Below are positions 34,020 to 45,611 of a stretch of DNA of 64,000 nucleotides, piece after piece (the stretch's first letter is position 1; each line of letters starts with the position of its first letter). Both the position numbers and the translations under genes were made by a program. The DNA is from Allantophomopsis cytisporea (Eukaryota > Ascomycota > Leotiomycetes > Phacidiales > Phacidiaceae), in assembly GCA_024752435.1 (NCBI GenBank), contig CP103021.1, forward strand, positions 1,612,001-1,676,000. The letters run 5' to 3'. Below the pieces are notes generated by a model that worked only from the letters and a program-made list of their open reading frames with translations, was not told the DNA's origin and searched no databases.

Positions 34020-34739
34020 TTAGGGACTGTAAGCGGGTTGACCAAGGGGTAAATTGACGTTGCTCGAGTAGAAGCCGTCCATGTTACCAGCACCTTGGTA
34101 GTTACAAACGGTAAAGTAGGAAGGCATATCAAGAAAAATAGTTCCTGCCGGACAAAGCTGAGAAGCACATCCAACGCTCGTAGTCGAAGCCCAGACAACT
34201 TGCGAGAAATGGCCCCAAGACTCGAAGCCGCTAAGGTCAGGAGTTGGCTGGCCGTAGTAATCGTGTAGAAAGTACCCAATCTCGCTGTTGTACCACTGAT
34301 CATTGATGGCAACTTCGACAACGAGCTGCTGCGTAAAGCCAGTTAAGTCGCTGGAGGCGTAAGAAGCAATATTTTGACCATATCCTCCACCACCTTGGGA
34401 TAAGTCGTGCTCAAAGTTGCAAGAAGATGCTACATTGGCTGCGTATCCGGCCAGCTGGGAGTTGTATATAAGATATACTGATGAGTGGTTGGCCCGATGG
34501 ATGTTATGGCCATATAGAACGGCGCTGATATAATCGGTTGGCGTTGGCAGTGGGGAAGTATTCACAGCAGTAGCAACTGGGACGCCAATTTGGCTTTGAA
34601 TCGGAGTTCCCTTGGATGTATATGCCACTGCGTTAGAGGTCGAGACGTCGGTACTAGTGGGAATTGGATCATTGAGCACTTGAGGAGCTGCGACAGCAGC
34701 GCCTATGAGAGACGTAACGATAATGGTAGAAAGCTGCAT
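34020..34739 (-). CDS. Secreted CAP-superfamily (PR-1-like/PRY) protein
   Basis: 239 residues from ATG 34739. An upstream in-frame start at 34787 would bury the signal peptide, so I reject it. MQLSTIIVTSLIGAAVAA is a good signal peptide. The CAP domain covers about residues 67-230: YGHNIHRANHSS, CNFEHDLSQGGGGYGQNIA, WGHFSQVVWASTTSVGC and YFTVCNYQGAGN, with both conserved histidines and paired cysteines. Fungal family members (Pry1-type) bind sterols and fatty acids and are exported. A role in lipid export or host interaction is inference. Confidence 0.92.
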   Translation of the reverse strand: MQLSTIIVTSLIGAAVAAPQVLNDPIPTSTDVSTSNAVAYTSKGTPIQSQIGVPVATAVNTSPLPTPTDYISAVLYGHNIHRANHSSVYLIYNSQLAGYAANVASSCNFEHDLSQGGGGYGQNIASYASSDLTGFTQQLVVEVAINDQWYNSEIGYFLHDYYGQPTPDLSGFESWGHFSQVVWASTTSVGCASQLCPAGTIFLDMPSYFTVCNYQGAGNMDGFYSSNVNLPLGQPAYSP

Positions 34740-37325
34740 CTTTGAGACTTCTGAAGTTTGTTCAAAAGGAATTTTGAAATTTGTCAAGAGGGGAAAATAG
34801 CTGAGTGTATAAATACTGATGATGATCGCTGATACTGATGGTAACTGAGATCACCACCACCACAGGACAGGGCTTGCTTTTTATATTCATTTCATATAGC
34901 ATTATGAAATGCAATAAGAATTCAACTTCGTCAATAAATACCCATTGGAGAAACTTGAGCAAACTGGAACAATTCCTGTCTGTACGTTGTGTATGTATAA
35001 ATCGACAAATCAAGTGCTCATCTTGAAGAAATGGCAGCACTACATCAGAGGGGGCTCCTTTCTGAATAGTTACATAATGGCCCTCGGCCCGGAAGTTACC
35101 ACCGCTAAATAGAATCCAAACCACCTTCTCCATAGCCACCATATTACTCTGATGTTCTGCTCTGCGTGTAAGCCGTACACTATTCAACCACGTGGTTGAT
35201 ACTCTGCGGGAATTGAGGAAGACTTCCTTCCGTCATTAATCGTTTCAATGCAGAGTCCGGTGATCCGTAAGTGGACGGGTTCTTGATCGATGTACAATGA
35301 GACTTGGGCTCGTATAGTTTGCGGCAAGTCTGAGCTTAGACTGACGTGCAGTAGTTGCCGCATGCGGCTATTTTAACCACACATGAAATCCACTACTAAA
35401 GGATGTTATCCTTAAAACCTTTTGACAAAGGCAAAAGCTGCTGGTTAAAGAAATGCTCGAGACATTATGACGGCATCTGAGGTATTACAACCATTCAGAG
35501 TCAATAACGAAAATACATTTTATATCAGCGGACATTTCTTCCTGAAGGTATATTTGTTGGATAGGGTTGGATTCCTCGTTTTTCCAACGTGCTGCAATAT
35601 ATTCACGCCCGGACAAGTAGTAGAGACGGACTCATCCAATTAGATATACCGAATGTTTGTATCAACAGCCGTGATTCTGGATTCATAGATACTTTTACGA
35701 ACACAACATATCATCACTGCATAAACTACAAAGAACAGATTGAATTCCCCCGAAACCAAAATCCGTTACCGATGACACGTCTTCAGGAGCTACAAAAGGG
35801 TGATGTCAAATATGCTTTTTGGAATTATATCTCTAGGCTATGACACATTGTCTTCGTTGGTACATTGTCAATTCTTTTCTTTTACTTTAAAATGATAATC
35901 ATATGCTGGTAAGAAATCTGCATTCTTGAATACCCACGACGGGAACAGCCGGAATCAATCCCATCAACACGTTTTGAGGGTCAGAATGATGTATGCTCGG
36001 GAATTGCCATGGTCACAACATTTCTACCTTGAAAATTCAAGTAATCGCGAAATACAAGATGATTCACATCGATATCGAGCAGAAACTCTCTATTTATTGT
36101 ACTTGAACCTTTTCCAATCTTTGTCATACCTGAAATTGAATTGAACCATATGAGAGATCAACTGCGGGAAAGTGTCGCTTTACCATACCCTTTTATCATG
36201 CACTTCATTCTGCAACTATCCGCAACCCTATAGATTCTACATCCAACTAGCCAAATTAGAGATCAAACAACATCTGTATTACACACATATGCCACTAGTG
36301 TCGGCCGTATCAAGAAGGCCTATTGTGAATGACATCACCTATGCGTATAATATCTGAAAACAGATGCATATTATTCTCCTCATATTCATCATATGTTGGT
36401 CCCTTGCTTGTCAAGAATGTACCTGTAGGTTTCATAGTGAGCCAATCTCTACCTATCAATGCGGTTTCTCGATATCTATCTGGAAGTCTTAGCGGCCATG
36501 CTAGATCTCATAGACACACCAGGCACTAAAGGAAGTCTAAAAGAGGAATTTATTCGCTTATTCCTGTAATTCTTTCTGTGGATAGAGGTTTGGGTGACTC
36601 AATAAGGAAAAAAGCTGATACTATAGATTACGTATCTTGCCATATCACAAGACCATGACACTTCTTTGTCACCATTTACAACGCCGTCACTATCAGTCAT
36701 GAAGGGAGGCCGATGTTCCGAGATTGGAGGGAATGAATGGATTCTTTTCAGTAACACCACGCACCTAAGATTACTGTAGCGATCCGTTTTCGTGCACTTG
36801 CGATGGGAATTGTGACTTGAGTGGAGGCTTGAGTACGTATAACTTTGAAGTCTACGATTGTGGTCATGTTGTGATGCTTTGGACAAAAGATCTATGGAGG
36901 AAAAGATTAGAAAACTCACAGTAAATGTCCAATATCCTTGGCTGTGGAAACTACAATGGGACAATAATGACATCTCCGCCTTCAATATTTCTCAAGTCAA
37001 ATATCACACTACCTCTCATCAACCTCAACATCTAATGACTCTTTTCTGAAGGTCGTGTGGACCGCCTTGTTTGCAAAGGGGAGATGATGTCGGGCGTGGA
37101 TCAGAGGATATGTGGGGATATCAATAGAGGGCTGTTTCTGTATGAAACTGCAATCCAAGTGTCGGATCCGGAGAAGACTTTTGACCAATTAAGACAAAGC
37201 CTCTGGATAGAAAGCAGGATATCAATATCTCATTGATCTTGTAGTATGCTCATGGCAATCTATGCGTCCTGAGCATGAAAAACTTGATGTGGTCCTATCG
37301 CTTGTGATGATTAATTTGTCCCTGC
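34740..37325. other. Intergenic region, 2.6 kb
   Basis: A long AT-rich gap. Several short frames (for example minus strand 36985-36599) show no domain, no splice logic that I can support, and no RNA gene. Confidence 0.45.
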
Positions 37326-38668
37326 TCAAACTACATATTCCCATGCTCCAGAATCAGATCTATCAGATTCAGTATCAATGCTCCGTTTTCTAATAGTAAC
37401 ATCAAAACCACAAATATCCTGTCGCAAATGGTCAGAAAAAACTTCTTCTAGAGCTCGCGAAGGTAAACATACCTTCCGTCGTTTTCTAAAGTCCTCATAA
37501 AATCCATACCATAACTCTCGATCTCGACACTTCCACTGTCCAGTATTCTCATCCATGACACAGCCCGGTTGCTTCTCTTTAACAACCCTTTCATCGCCCT
37601 TAATCCACGGCTTGGGAATCGGCCAATCAGAGAAATGTAGGAACTTCGCCTCTTTCAATGCTGATTCGGCACTCCAAATCTCCTCCTCGTTCCCGAAATA
37701 CTTACTATGATCCTTAGAGCGCAGCTCTCCAGTAATGAGATCATAAGTTCGATGCGGTAGTATAATAGCACTGTTTCCATAAAGCTTATTGATGATTTCC
37801 ATATCAAACTCACCATCGTTCGCCGTCTTAATTGCACGTTCGATACGAGAGAATTCGCGCTTGGATGGTTGGATTAGCATTATTTGGGAGGAGAGAACAT
37901 GGTCTTCTGGGTTGAGCCAGTACGCGCGGGGCACCGCGATTGGTGCTTGAGGTAGCAGGAAGAGCTCATCCATAGGTTGCAAGACCGTGGAGTCTGAATC
38001 AAGGGATATCACCCGTTTGTATTGGACTTGGTTGAAAGCGAGGAGCTTTGTATAGGATTGATCCCAAGTGCCTAAAATATGTTAGAACTCGCTCTTTAAA
38101 GAAGAATCTGAAATTGCTACTGACTATCACTATTGTTCCGCTGTAATATGTCAATTGGAGAGAGCTTCACATTGTATTCGTATTGTGCCTTCAGCAAGAG
38201 GCGTGCCTCAGTGAATTCAGCCGTCAGGTTGTAGCTCGAAGGATACATCATCAAGCGATCTGCTTTACTACCAAACCGGTGAAGGATCTCAAATAGCATG
38301 ACCGAGTTGCAAAGATACTCGACGTCGGTGACATATTGTACATACGCGAATTGTGACCAATCTTGTCCGTTGTCCTGTGTAGTTCTATTATCTGCAGATA
38401 GCAGTTCTGAGTCTATTGACTTGGTCCAGTCGACCTGCGTGGAAAAGGATGGATGAAATATGTGGATCATGAAGAGCAAAGACAGAACGAGCAAAGGTGA
38501 AAAGACAAGAAATCGCACTCGCCGGGAGCCTAAGAATGATAGTAGAGCTGGTATGGAATAGAAGTAATATTTGTCGTTGTCAATGAGACTCAAACCCGAC
38601 TCTGAATCGTTTTGACTGACATTTCGATACTGATGGCCGTTATGCAGTCGCGAGATTTGGCCTCCCAT
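37326..38668 (-). CDS. Glycosyltransferase family 8 membrane protein
   Basis: Three minus-strand exons, 38668..38125, 38071..37473 and 37418..37326, encode 411 residues. I chose ATG 38668 (MGGQISRLHNGHQYR); an upstream in-frame ATG at 38737 adds 23 residues. A single span near residue 55 (VRFLVFSPLLVLSLLFMIHI) implies a type II Golgi membrane protein. The catalytic domain has FAYVQYVTDVEYLCNSVMLF, then across the first junction STWDQSYTKLLAFNQV, the DxD metal site in ISLDSDSTVLQPMDELFLLP, and HFSDWPIPKPW. The group resembles fungal N-acetylglucosaminyl- or galactosyltransferases. The donor sugar cannot be read. The first donor site (GTCAGT) is weak, but the frame closes exactly. Confidence 0.87.
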
Positions 38669-40082
38669 GATACCATAACAAAAAGCGATGATATGATTCG
38701 AAAGAATGTTGTAAAGTTCATTCAAGCATAACCTCATGAAACCATTGTCTTTTAATTCCCAGATGCTTCGAAGACAGCATCAGTATGAAAGGTGAGAGAA
38801 TGAAGAGTAGAAAGAAAGACGAGAATCTACTTGCGCAACCCGCGTATCTTAACCCGGGACACGATTTCCTATTCTCGTTGCCTGCTACCTGCGCTCATTG
38901 AGCCTGCAAGGCGACGGCGAAGGCGATGACAAACCAAGGGCTCGTATCACTCAACGCCCAGCCCGACATCAGCAACAAACCCGAGCAATGAACGCCTACC
39001 ATGTCTAGCATCTCTTAGAGGGTTGAAGTTGCTGGGTTAATTAGGTTGTTGGTGTTTTATTCAGAAGGGATAAGAATCAGCGTGCCAGGGTTGAGGCCTG
39101 TCTCGGTCGGTTGGTCTACCTTGCAATACGATACCACCATACCGAGCGGTTATTGAATACAAATGAATTTCGGACGGAGTAAATCGGCTTGAGCAAGCCT
39201 CTTTGGTTTTACGGAGATTCCTCCAGATTGCGACCTATCCCGGCTGAGGCATGCCAGGTAAGGTTTGTTTAAAGTTGAGTCCCTGCCCACATACTATCAT
39301 GTGCCCAATCACACTGCTTTTCTCGATGCATAACTCGATACTACCGTGCCGCATAATTGCATTAGTCAAATCATGAATGCACATGGATAACAACCAGAGG
39401 CTGAAGTGTGTGGTTTTTGTCGTGGTATTGTCAACGGTCATCGTGGCGTTCTTGTCTCAAATTAAGTTCATACTTTCACGAAGCATAATTAGATGGCTAT
39501 CATAATCATCAGTTACAACAAAATCAAAGCTTCACTTATGTAAAATGTTCGGCAAGTCTGTATGAGTGAGCAGACTTCAACTATCGACTAGACTTAAGTA
39601 ATGACAGAGTCTTCAGCAGAACGGATTCTCTAATAATCGTGATGTTTTCGGATGTTGATGATATCCTTAATAACCCGCAAGGCTTCAACAATATATACTT
39701 TTGCTTTAATTTCCCTAAAGACTCAACTGTAATAAGTATATTCGCAAGACGCTTATGGTAAACAGTATTTCAGTTATGAAATGAAGTAAAATCCACGAAA
39801 CCTGTCAGATATTGAGGAGATATCATGATTCCAAATCAGTCCTCTACTCTGGGACCCGTCACCGCCACCAACATGTCTTGCCTGTGTTGGCGTCAGAGAT
39901 TTCTGCAGGTGGATTTGGAGTAGCATTATTAGGTGCCTAGAGGTGCTCGAGTTTATATGTGCTTTTTGATATTAACTCGAGCACTTATCCGTGGGTGCAC
40001 AACTTGGTTCGTATGACAAAATAATTTTTTCATTGTTCTTTGCACTATCTGGGTCCTGTTCGCTTCTTCTGTTCTTCAAGTT
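38669..40082. other. Intergenic region, 1.4 kb
   Basis: Holds the GT8 promoter and AT-rich spacer. Nothing else recognised. Confidence 0.45.
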
Positions 40083-40874
40083 ATGATCTTAGTTTCCTGT
40101 TCTCGTTACTCAATCGTCGCTCTGCTCATAAACTTTGCAATTGCAATGACACCATGGCCGATGACTTGGTCTTCGACAGTTTTTGGTCCGGACGGCCCAT
40201 GGCACGCACTCTCGATTCCAATCGGCTGGTCAAATGAGCAGGCGGTAGCTTTGTATCCAGGAGGAACCTTTCAATCTCATATCATTTCTACGGATATCTG
40301 CAATTCAGCAGAAAATGTCACTCTTTGCCTTTCCAACCCAGCAGGTCTTTTACGATATTACTGCAGCTGCAATAGCCGGTACTGCCGTGGAAAATGCATT
40401 AAATGGATTCAGAACCAGTAGCGATTTTACTGGGAGAGGACTCAATATCATAGACACTCAGCCTCTTGGTTTTTGTGACACCATTGATATGGGTGGTAAA
40501 ATCATCCGAAAGGTCTCGATGGCTCTGCAGTCTGACGACAACATCACCTACCCAGATGGTTCTCAATACTCTCTTCTGAAGCGAAGGCTAGTATTGGAAC
40601 TAGCTGTACTGTAACTATTATCGCAGCGGTATCAGCTGTTGTAATTATGATCCGCAAAAGAAAATCAAATGAAGCGCACAATAAACGTGTAATATGGATC
40701 AACACTTCCAACTCAAGGATTGAGCTGGATGTTTGATCGATTGGGAACCTACCCAAGCATGAGATCAGCGAGCTAGGTTCGGGCCATGTCGTAGCAGAAC
40801 TTAGTACAGGTGATGCAGATTGGCCGGTATCGCGAAGTTATAAGTACTGGGATGAGCAGTCAATACTTCTTTAG
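40083..40874 (+). pseudogene. Decayed gene of a secretory single-pass membrane protein (aspartic-protease-like ectodomain)
   Basis: Coding similarity moves between frames. From 40083 a signal-type N-terminus leads into STVFGPDGPWHALSIPIG and ALYPGGTFQSHIISTDIC, typical of the opening of fungal pepsin-like membrane proteins, and stops at 40421. A second frame from about 40315 to 40614 carries FYDITAAAIAGTAVENALN. A third frame (near 40580-40740) has TIIAAVSAVVIMIRKRKSNE, a membrane span with a basic stop-transfer. A fourth segment to 40874 reads LPKHEISELGSGHVVAELST, like the cytoplasmic tail. No introns explain the shifts, and the length is far below the usual 500-600 residues. The parent family is my best guess. 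Confidence 0.6.
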
Positions 40875-42144
40875 ATTTATGCTTAACGGCATATAATAAC
40901 CCACCCTTGTATCCAGTAGACGCCAATCCCTTGATTTTATACTTGCTTGTATAGATAGTTCACTAAAACGTCCAACAAGAAATGACACTTGACGTTTCAG
41001 CCATAACAACAGTAATGAGACACTAGTAGGCCTTAGATGGCACTCAGGAAAATAATGGCCCGCTGATACCAGCCGAGGAGGTTTCTTCGCCATTCGTGTC
41101 TTCTCTGTCAGCATCAGAGTGCAAGGCTCTAAAATAGGTTATCTGTTAAGCTTATTTTGCGTTCAACTTTACCACTTCTGGAAAATGTACGCAGCTGAAT
41201 TGGAGTAATACACAGTACCAATGAAGCTACGTAATTTTCATGACTATCTTGTCTCTTCCAATAGCTCATGTTCAAGCTCTTTCCCTAGCGAAGACTTCGA
41301 CTCGATGAGCACACACTGTGGATCAACGTAGTTGCTTGCAGCGAGAGTGGACATATAAATGGGATAAATGGAGCACGGACTCCAAACCGCGAACTTTTGG
41401 TCTCTACTTATCAAGCTTGTCAAGGAACGGTAGGAAATCCATTTGTTCGTTCACTAATCCTCATGTTCTGGTCAACCTCAAATGTGCGTCGTATGGTATT
41501 CAAGGTGTATATTCTGCCTACTTAACTATCTGTTTGTAAAAAGAAAAGAATACAAGTCTGCTCGGTCAGATGTTCCAGCAGATCCGACAGACTATGAAAA
41601 GAAATGGAAACAGGGTAATAAGTGTATTAGTTTTGGTCCTCCAATTTATGTGTTATCAATTGGTCGGGAAAGAAAAAAAAAAATCGACACGATATTAAAA
41701 ATTCAAAGACTCATTGTTTTAAGTCTCCTTCCAATGTCCTTCTAATAGGACAGTCAGAAATGATGATTTGAAAGCTTGAAGACGTAGCAAAATGGAGCGA
41801 TAATGAGATTGGTTGGAATCGTGGGATTAGATAAGTCATAGTAGAAAAGCATACTGAGTCATTTCATACATTGAACCTGACTATGTGATCTCTACGGTCT
41901 TTCCACATTCATCAGGTCACCTGACGATTATTGAACGTTGCGAACTTTGTCTAGGTGGTGCTTAAAGTGTAGTCCCATTACACTGACGGCCGAGTTGATA
42001 GGAGAAAGGAAATCTACCAAATTAACCTGAATCAGATTCGTCAAGAGTATGAGGATTCTTAATGTTCATAAGCTTTTTTCATTGAAAACTAAACATTTCA
42101 ATAATTCTATTTATGTCTAGAAACTTCATAATTCAATAAGACAA
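40875..42144. other. Intergenic region, about 1.3 kb
   Basis: Short open frames around 41318-41745 resemble no family I can name. The segment near 41420-41620 could be another relic. A short A run is at 41676. Confidence 0.4.
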
Positions 42145-43950
42145 TCAAGCATCCTGAGGATTCTTTGGGACTTTGGTATCCTTCCAGATTTCCCAGCCCT
42201 TTCCACGATAGTCCTTTGGCCAGATTCCTCCACGACCTGGTTGCATGATACCGTTCGGATCAAGTGCATCCTTGATGCTCTCGCTGAACTTGAGAAGAGC
42301 TCCATTGTTCCAGTCATAGGTGGCTGCAACCTGGTCCTGCAGTGCGAGATGAGTACGATATTCTCCCCAGCCATGCTTAGCGAATTCTTCGATGAGGGTG
42401 GATACACAAAGACGTGCTCTCTCCTGCTCCTCAGGATTACCACGGTCGTACAAAAGAGCATTGATGTGATGAATGGCACGATCTCCAATGTAGAAGGTCG
42501 TGTGGTGATCGAAACCAAACTCGTGACTAATCCTCCTGGTCATGGCGACCTGCTTCGCTGCAATGTCACCATTTACAGGTGCAATGGGCGAGAAGAAGAG
42601 GTGTCCAGCATTGGGGATCCATTCTAGCCACTTGAGCTCATCAAAAGATGGAATACCAGCAAAGACCTTTGCCCGATCATGAAGATATGAGTCTTCACGG
42701 AGAGTTGGATCATCTCGAAGGATGAATCGGTGACCTGGGATGTGGGCGAATTGCTTCTTGACATATTCATATGTATACTTCCTGATTTCCTCGGGGCCGT
42801 ACAAGGCACCATAGAACACCCAGTGACCCGTACCAAGCTTCTTGATGATTTCGTCTCCCATCTCATCAGTGATTGGTCCTTTGTGACCGGGAAAGTAATC
42901 CTCCAAGGTTCCATACAGGGCTGCATCCCAAGTGCCCAACCTCAGTGAAGGAACATTTCCCAAGATGTGGCTGAGCATAAGCGGTCTGATGACCTCAATA
43001 GCCGGACCAAGGTCATCGCGGCTAGCAAATGTGATCATGAACGGAGTCAGTCCCCCAGGATTAGGCATGAGCCACATTCCCATACGTGTGACGATACCAA
43101 AGTTGGACTGGGAGAAGATGCCATCATGACTAGGACCGTATGAATATTGAAAAGATTGACCTGTTGTGGTTTCGTTCACAGCTTCCATTCCAGTACGCAC
43201 AACTTCTCCTGTGGGCAACACGACTTCGAGGCCACAATGGTGGGCCCAATGATCTCCGTAAGGGGTGTAACCGATACCTCTTTCCACGGTGTTTCCAATG
43301 ACACTTCCGCCACCGAGATCAGGAACATCAATGAAAAGCTTATTCCCAAGGCCTCTTCTCGCTATTTCCTCATAAAGGTCGATGAAAGTGACACCTGGCT
43401 GGACCACGCAAGCTCCGCCCCTCTCGTCCACCGAGAGCACTTTGTTCATCCTCTTTCCCATATCAAGGACGAGAGAACCGGGTACTCGAGGAGCTGCTCC
43501 ACCATAGCCTAGATTGCGGCCAATGGACACGGGCCAAAGAGGGAAGACGTGCTTGTTAGCCCACTTGACCACGAGAGCTGTCTCATCCGTTGAACCGGGA
43601 GCCGCAACTGCTGAAGGGACAAAGTACTCCCGATCCCAAAGGGAGAACCCATCATGAGAAAGCGGCACTACATAATAATTCCCGTCGTTCAGTGGCCCAT
43701 TGTTGATGACTACATGTTCTTCCCCAACAATTTCCTTGAGCTCTTTGATTGCAACATTGAACTTGTCAATGTCAATTCCTGGTGGCAAAGTAATCTTATG
43801 GTTTTCCGTGTCGACCAAGCCGTTGACATGAGGAGCCATGTGCAATTCCGCCAATTGAACAGCCGGATTGATGGAGTTCCCGAAATGCACTGGCCTTTCG
43901 ATGGTCGCAGGGCGACCCTCCGGTTTGGTTGTGTCCAAGATAGGCGGCAT
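42145..43950 (-). CDS. Vanillyl-alcohol oxidase-type FAD oxidase (VAO/PCMH family)
   Basis: Intronless, 601 residues from ATG 43950 (MPPILDTTKPEGRP). The frame extends 17 codons upstream, but those codons look like leader. The FAD domain carries SIGRNLGYGGAAPRV near 150 and DLGGGSVIGNTVERGIGYTPYGDH near 220. The histidine equivalent to the covalent FAD attachment site of Penicillium VAO lies in NAGHLFFSPIAPVNGD (near 450). The active-site Glu-Tyr-Arg triad is in GWGEYRTHLALQDQ (near 530). Family enzymes oxidise 4-substituted phenols such as vanillyl alcohol and eugenol. The assignment is strong and the exact substrate is unknown. Confidence 0.93.
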   Translation of the reverse strand: MPPILDTTKPEGRPATIERPVHFGNSINPAVQLAELHMAPHVNGLVDTENHKITLPPGIDIDKFNVAIKELKEIVGEEHVVINNGPLNDGNYYVVPLSHDGFSLWDREYFVPSAVAAPGSTDETALVVKWANKHVFPLWPVSIGRNLGYGGAAPRVPGSLVLDMGKRMNKVLSVDERGGACVVQPGVTFIDLYEEIARRGLGNKLFIDVPDLGGGSVIGNTVERGIGYTPYGDHWAHHCGLEVVLPTGEVVRTGMEAVNETTTGQSFQYSYGPSHDGIFSQSNFGIVTRMGMWLMPNPGGLTPFMITFASRDDLGPAIEVIRPLMLSHILGNVPSLRLGTWDAALYGTLEDYFPGHKGPITDEMGDEIIKKLGTGHWVFYGALYGPEEIRKYTYEYVKKQFAHIPGHRFILRDDPTLREDSYLHDRAKVFAGIPSFDELKWLEWIPNAGHLFFSPIAPVNGDIAAKQVAMTRRISHEFGFDHHTTFYIGDRAIHHINALLYDRGNPEEQERARLCVSTLIEEFAKHGWGEYRTHLALQDQVAATYDWNNGALLKFSESIKDALDPNGIMQPGRGGIWPKDYRGKGWEIWKDTKVPKNPQDA

Positions 43951-45611
43951 AATGTCTTGGTTGCGGCGAAGTTGTCTGTGTGAGAGCTGATGTCTAATCA
44001 CATCATGTTTTGTTTGGGTTCTTTGCTGCCTTTAAATAATCTTGCAATGTCTTATCAAACTGAACATTTTCCAGGCTTCGGAATGATGTTAAACGATGAT
44101 CCAGGTCCATTGTTTCCTGGACTTGCGATAAGGTTCACGAATGAGTCAGTTCCTTAGACCTTGGCTCCACTAGTCCTCAGTTCTTCAAAGTATTTCTGAA
44201 GTAGGTCATCGCTATCTTCATTGCTGCAATTTCCTCGTTCTGTCTCTAAGTATCTGCACTTGTATACGGCACCGACAGACAATAATGAAAATTCGCAAAC
44301 GGATCGAAAATTGTCCCGTATCGAGGCAGGTGTGTCTTCTAATGTTTAAAGCAAGCGTAATAGTCTGTAATGACCCGAAATTCCCGATACTTAGGATTCG
44401 ATAGAAGAACGGTTTACAGCGTTTTAAACGAAGGTCTTCCCCAAGACTGTTGCGATCGAAGACCGCTAAAGGTCGGATGTGATAAAAAGTCGGATGTGGT
44501 AGAAAGTCGGATGTAAATCAGCAAGCGCTAAGATGATTTACCGCCTTCTTCCCGCCCGACCCACAAGCCCGCGTAAACCTCTTATCGAGTATGTATCTTT
44601 TACGCCCTTCTGCCGCAGCCTCCGGATAGCCTCTGTTACGCAATCTATGTTCTCGTGATCTTCTTCAATTTCTGCTTTCAGCCTATACCTAGTCTTGCCC
44701 CATCTCCAACATTCTGTCTTGTCCGGTGGGTCCAAGGTTTCAAAGAAATATGGCATTAGGAATAGAGAAGCTTCATATCATAGGCTCCAAAATATATGCC
44801 TTATCCAGGTTTCCAGTGCTAGAAGCTGGATGTGACCGAAAGACCGGTGTGTTATCTATAAAATGAGGATATCTATGTGTTAAAGGCGTCACGCAATGGA
44901 ATGTTGGGTTTGTTGGTTCTTGATACCAGATTCCTTCCATAGGAGAGCGAGGTTAAATAACCTTGATAGTTAAGATTCTTAGACTATCTAAAAGATAAGA
45001 CCTCAACTCTGAAAGCAGGGGTGATTCCTCCCTCAATCCTCTATTACTCTGGATTTCCCTGTTTATGTATAGATATTCTTCAAGCCTTAGATGATGAATG
45101 AGTTCTAGGATAATCACTTCGATATCTGTACCTTTTTGAACAGTCTAAATATGCTGATCTAGCCTTGACCGCACCGAGGTCGAGTATGGTTTCACAAGAA
45201 TGGGGTCTTCTTTGAAACCGGGAAGCACGTCCTCCCACATCGTCATGAAGGCTTAGTGCACGCCGAGGGCGGGCGGTTCAGCAGGGCGGGTCGCGAGAAA
45301 CAAGCGCAAGCGACAAAATATCTACACACCAATCTGATGACGACGAATCTCCTGGCAACTCTAGTTCACCACGCCGAATAATCTTAGGCGTAATAACAGT
45401 TCTAAAGGCCAGTATATCACGGTATGGTATATTTCAAGCTCAAGGAAGGAGAGTTGAGCTAAATATCTATTATTATTTCTAGAGAGAACTAAACACATGC
45501 TTTTGAAGTAAGGAGAAGAGTGATGCCAATCCAAATACCACTGTAGGCTCCAGACAATACAGCCATCACAACATCAAGGCAGGCTGAGGATGAAGCTATA
45601 ACTTCTGCTGC
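43951..45611. other. Intergenic region, about 1.7 kb
   Basis: Contains the left GTCGGATGT array at 44472-44514 and a minus-strand open frame at 44756-44538 (72 residues, MPYFFETLDPPDKTECWRW...). That frame is charged, is not recognised and lies just inside the array. Otherwise nothing is seen. Confidence 0.45.

Noticed and set aside
41318..41745. Short overlapping frames
   Set aside because: Coding-like words occur, but no family, splice logic or start context supports a gene; left as a possible relic.
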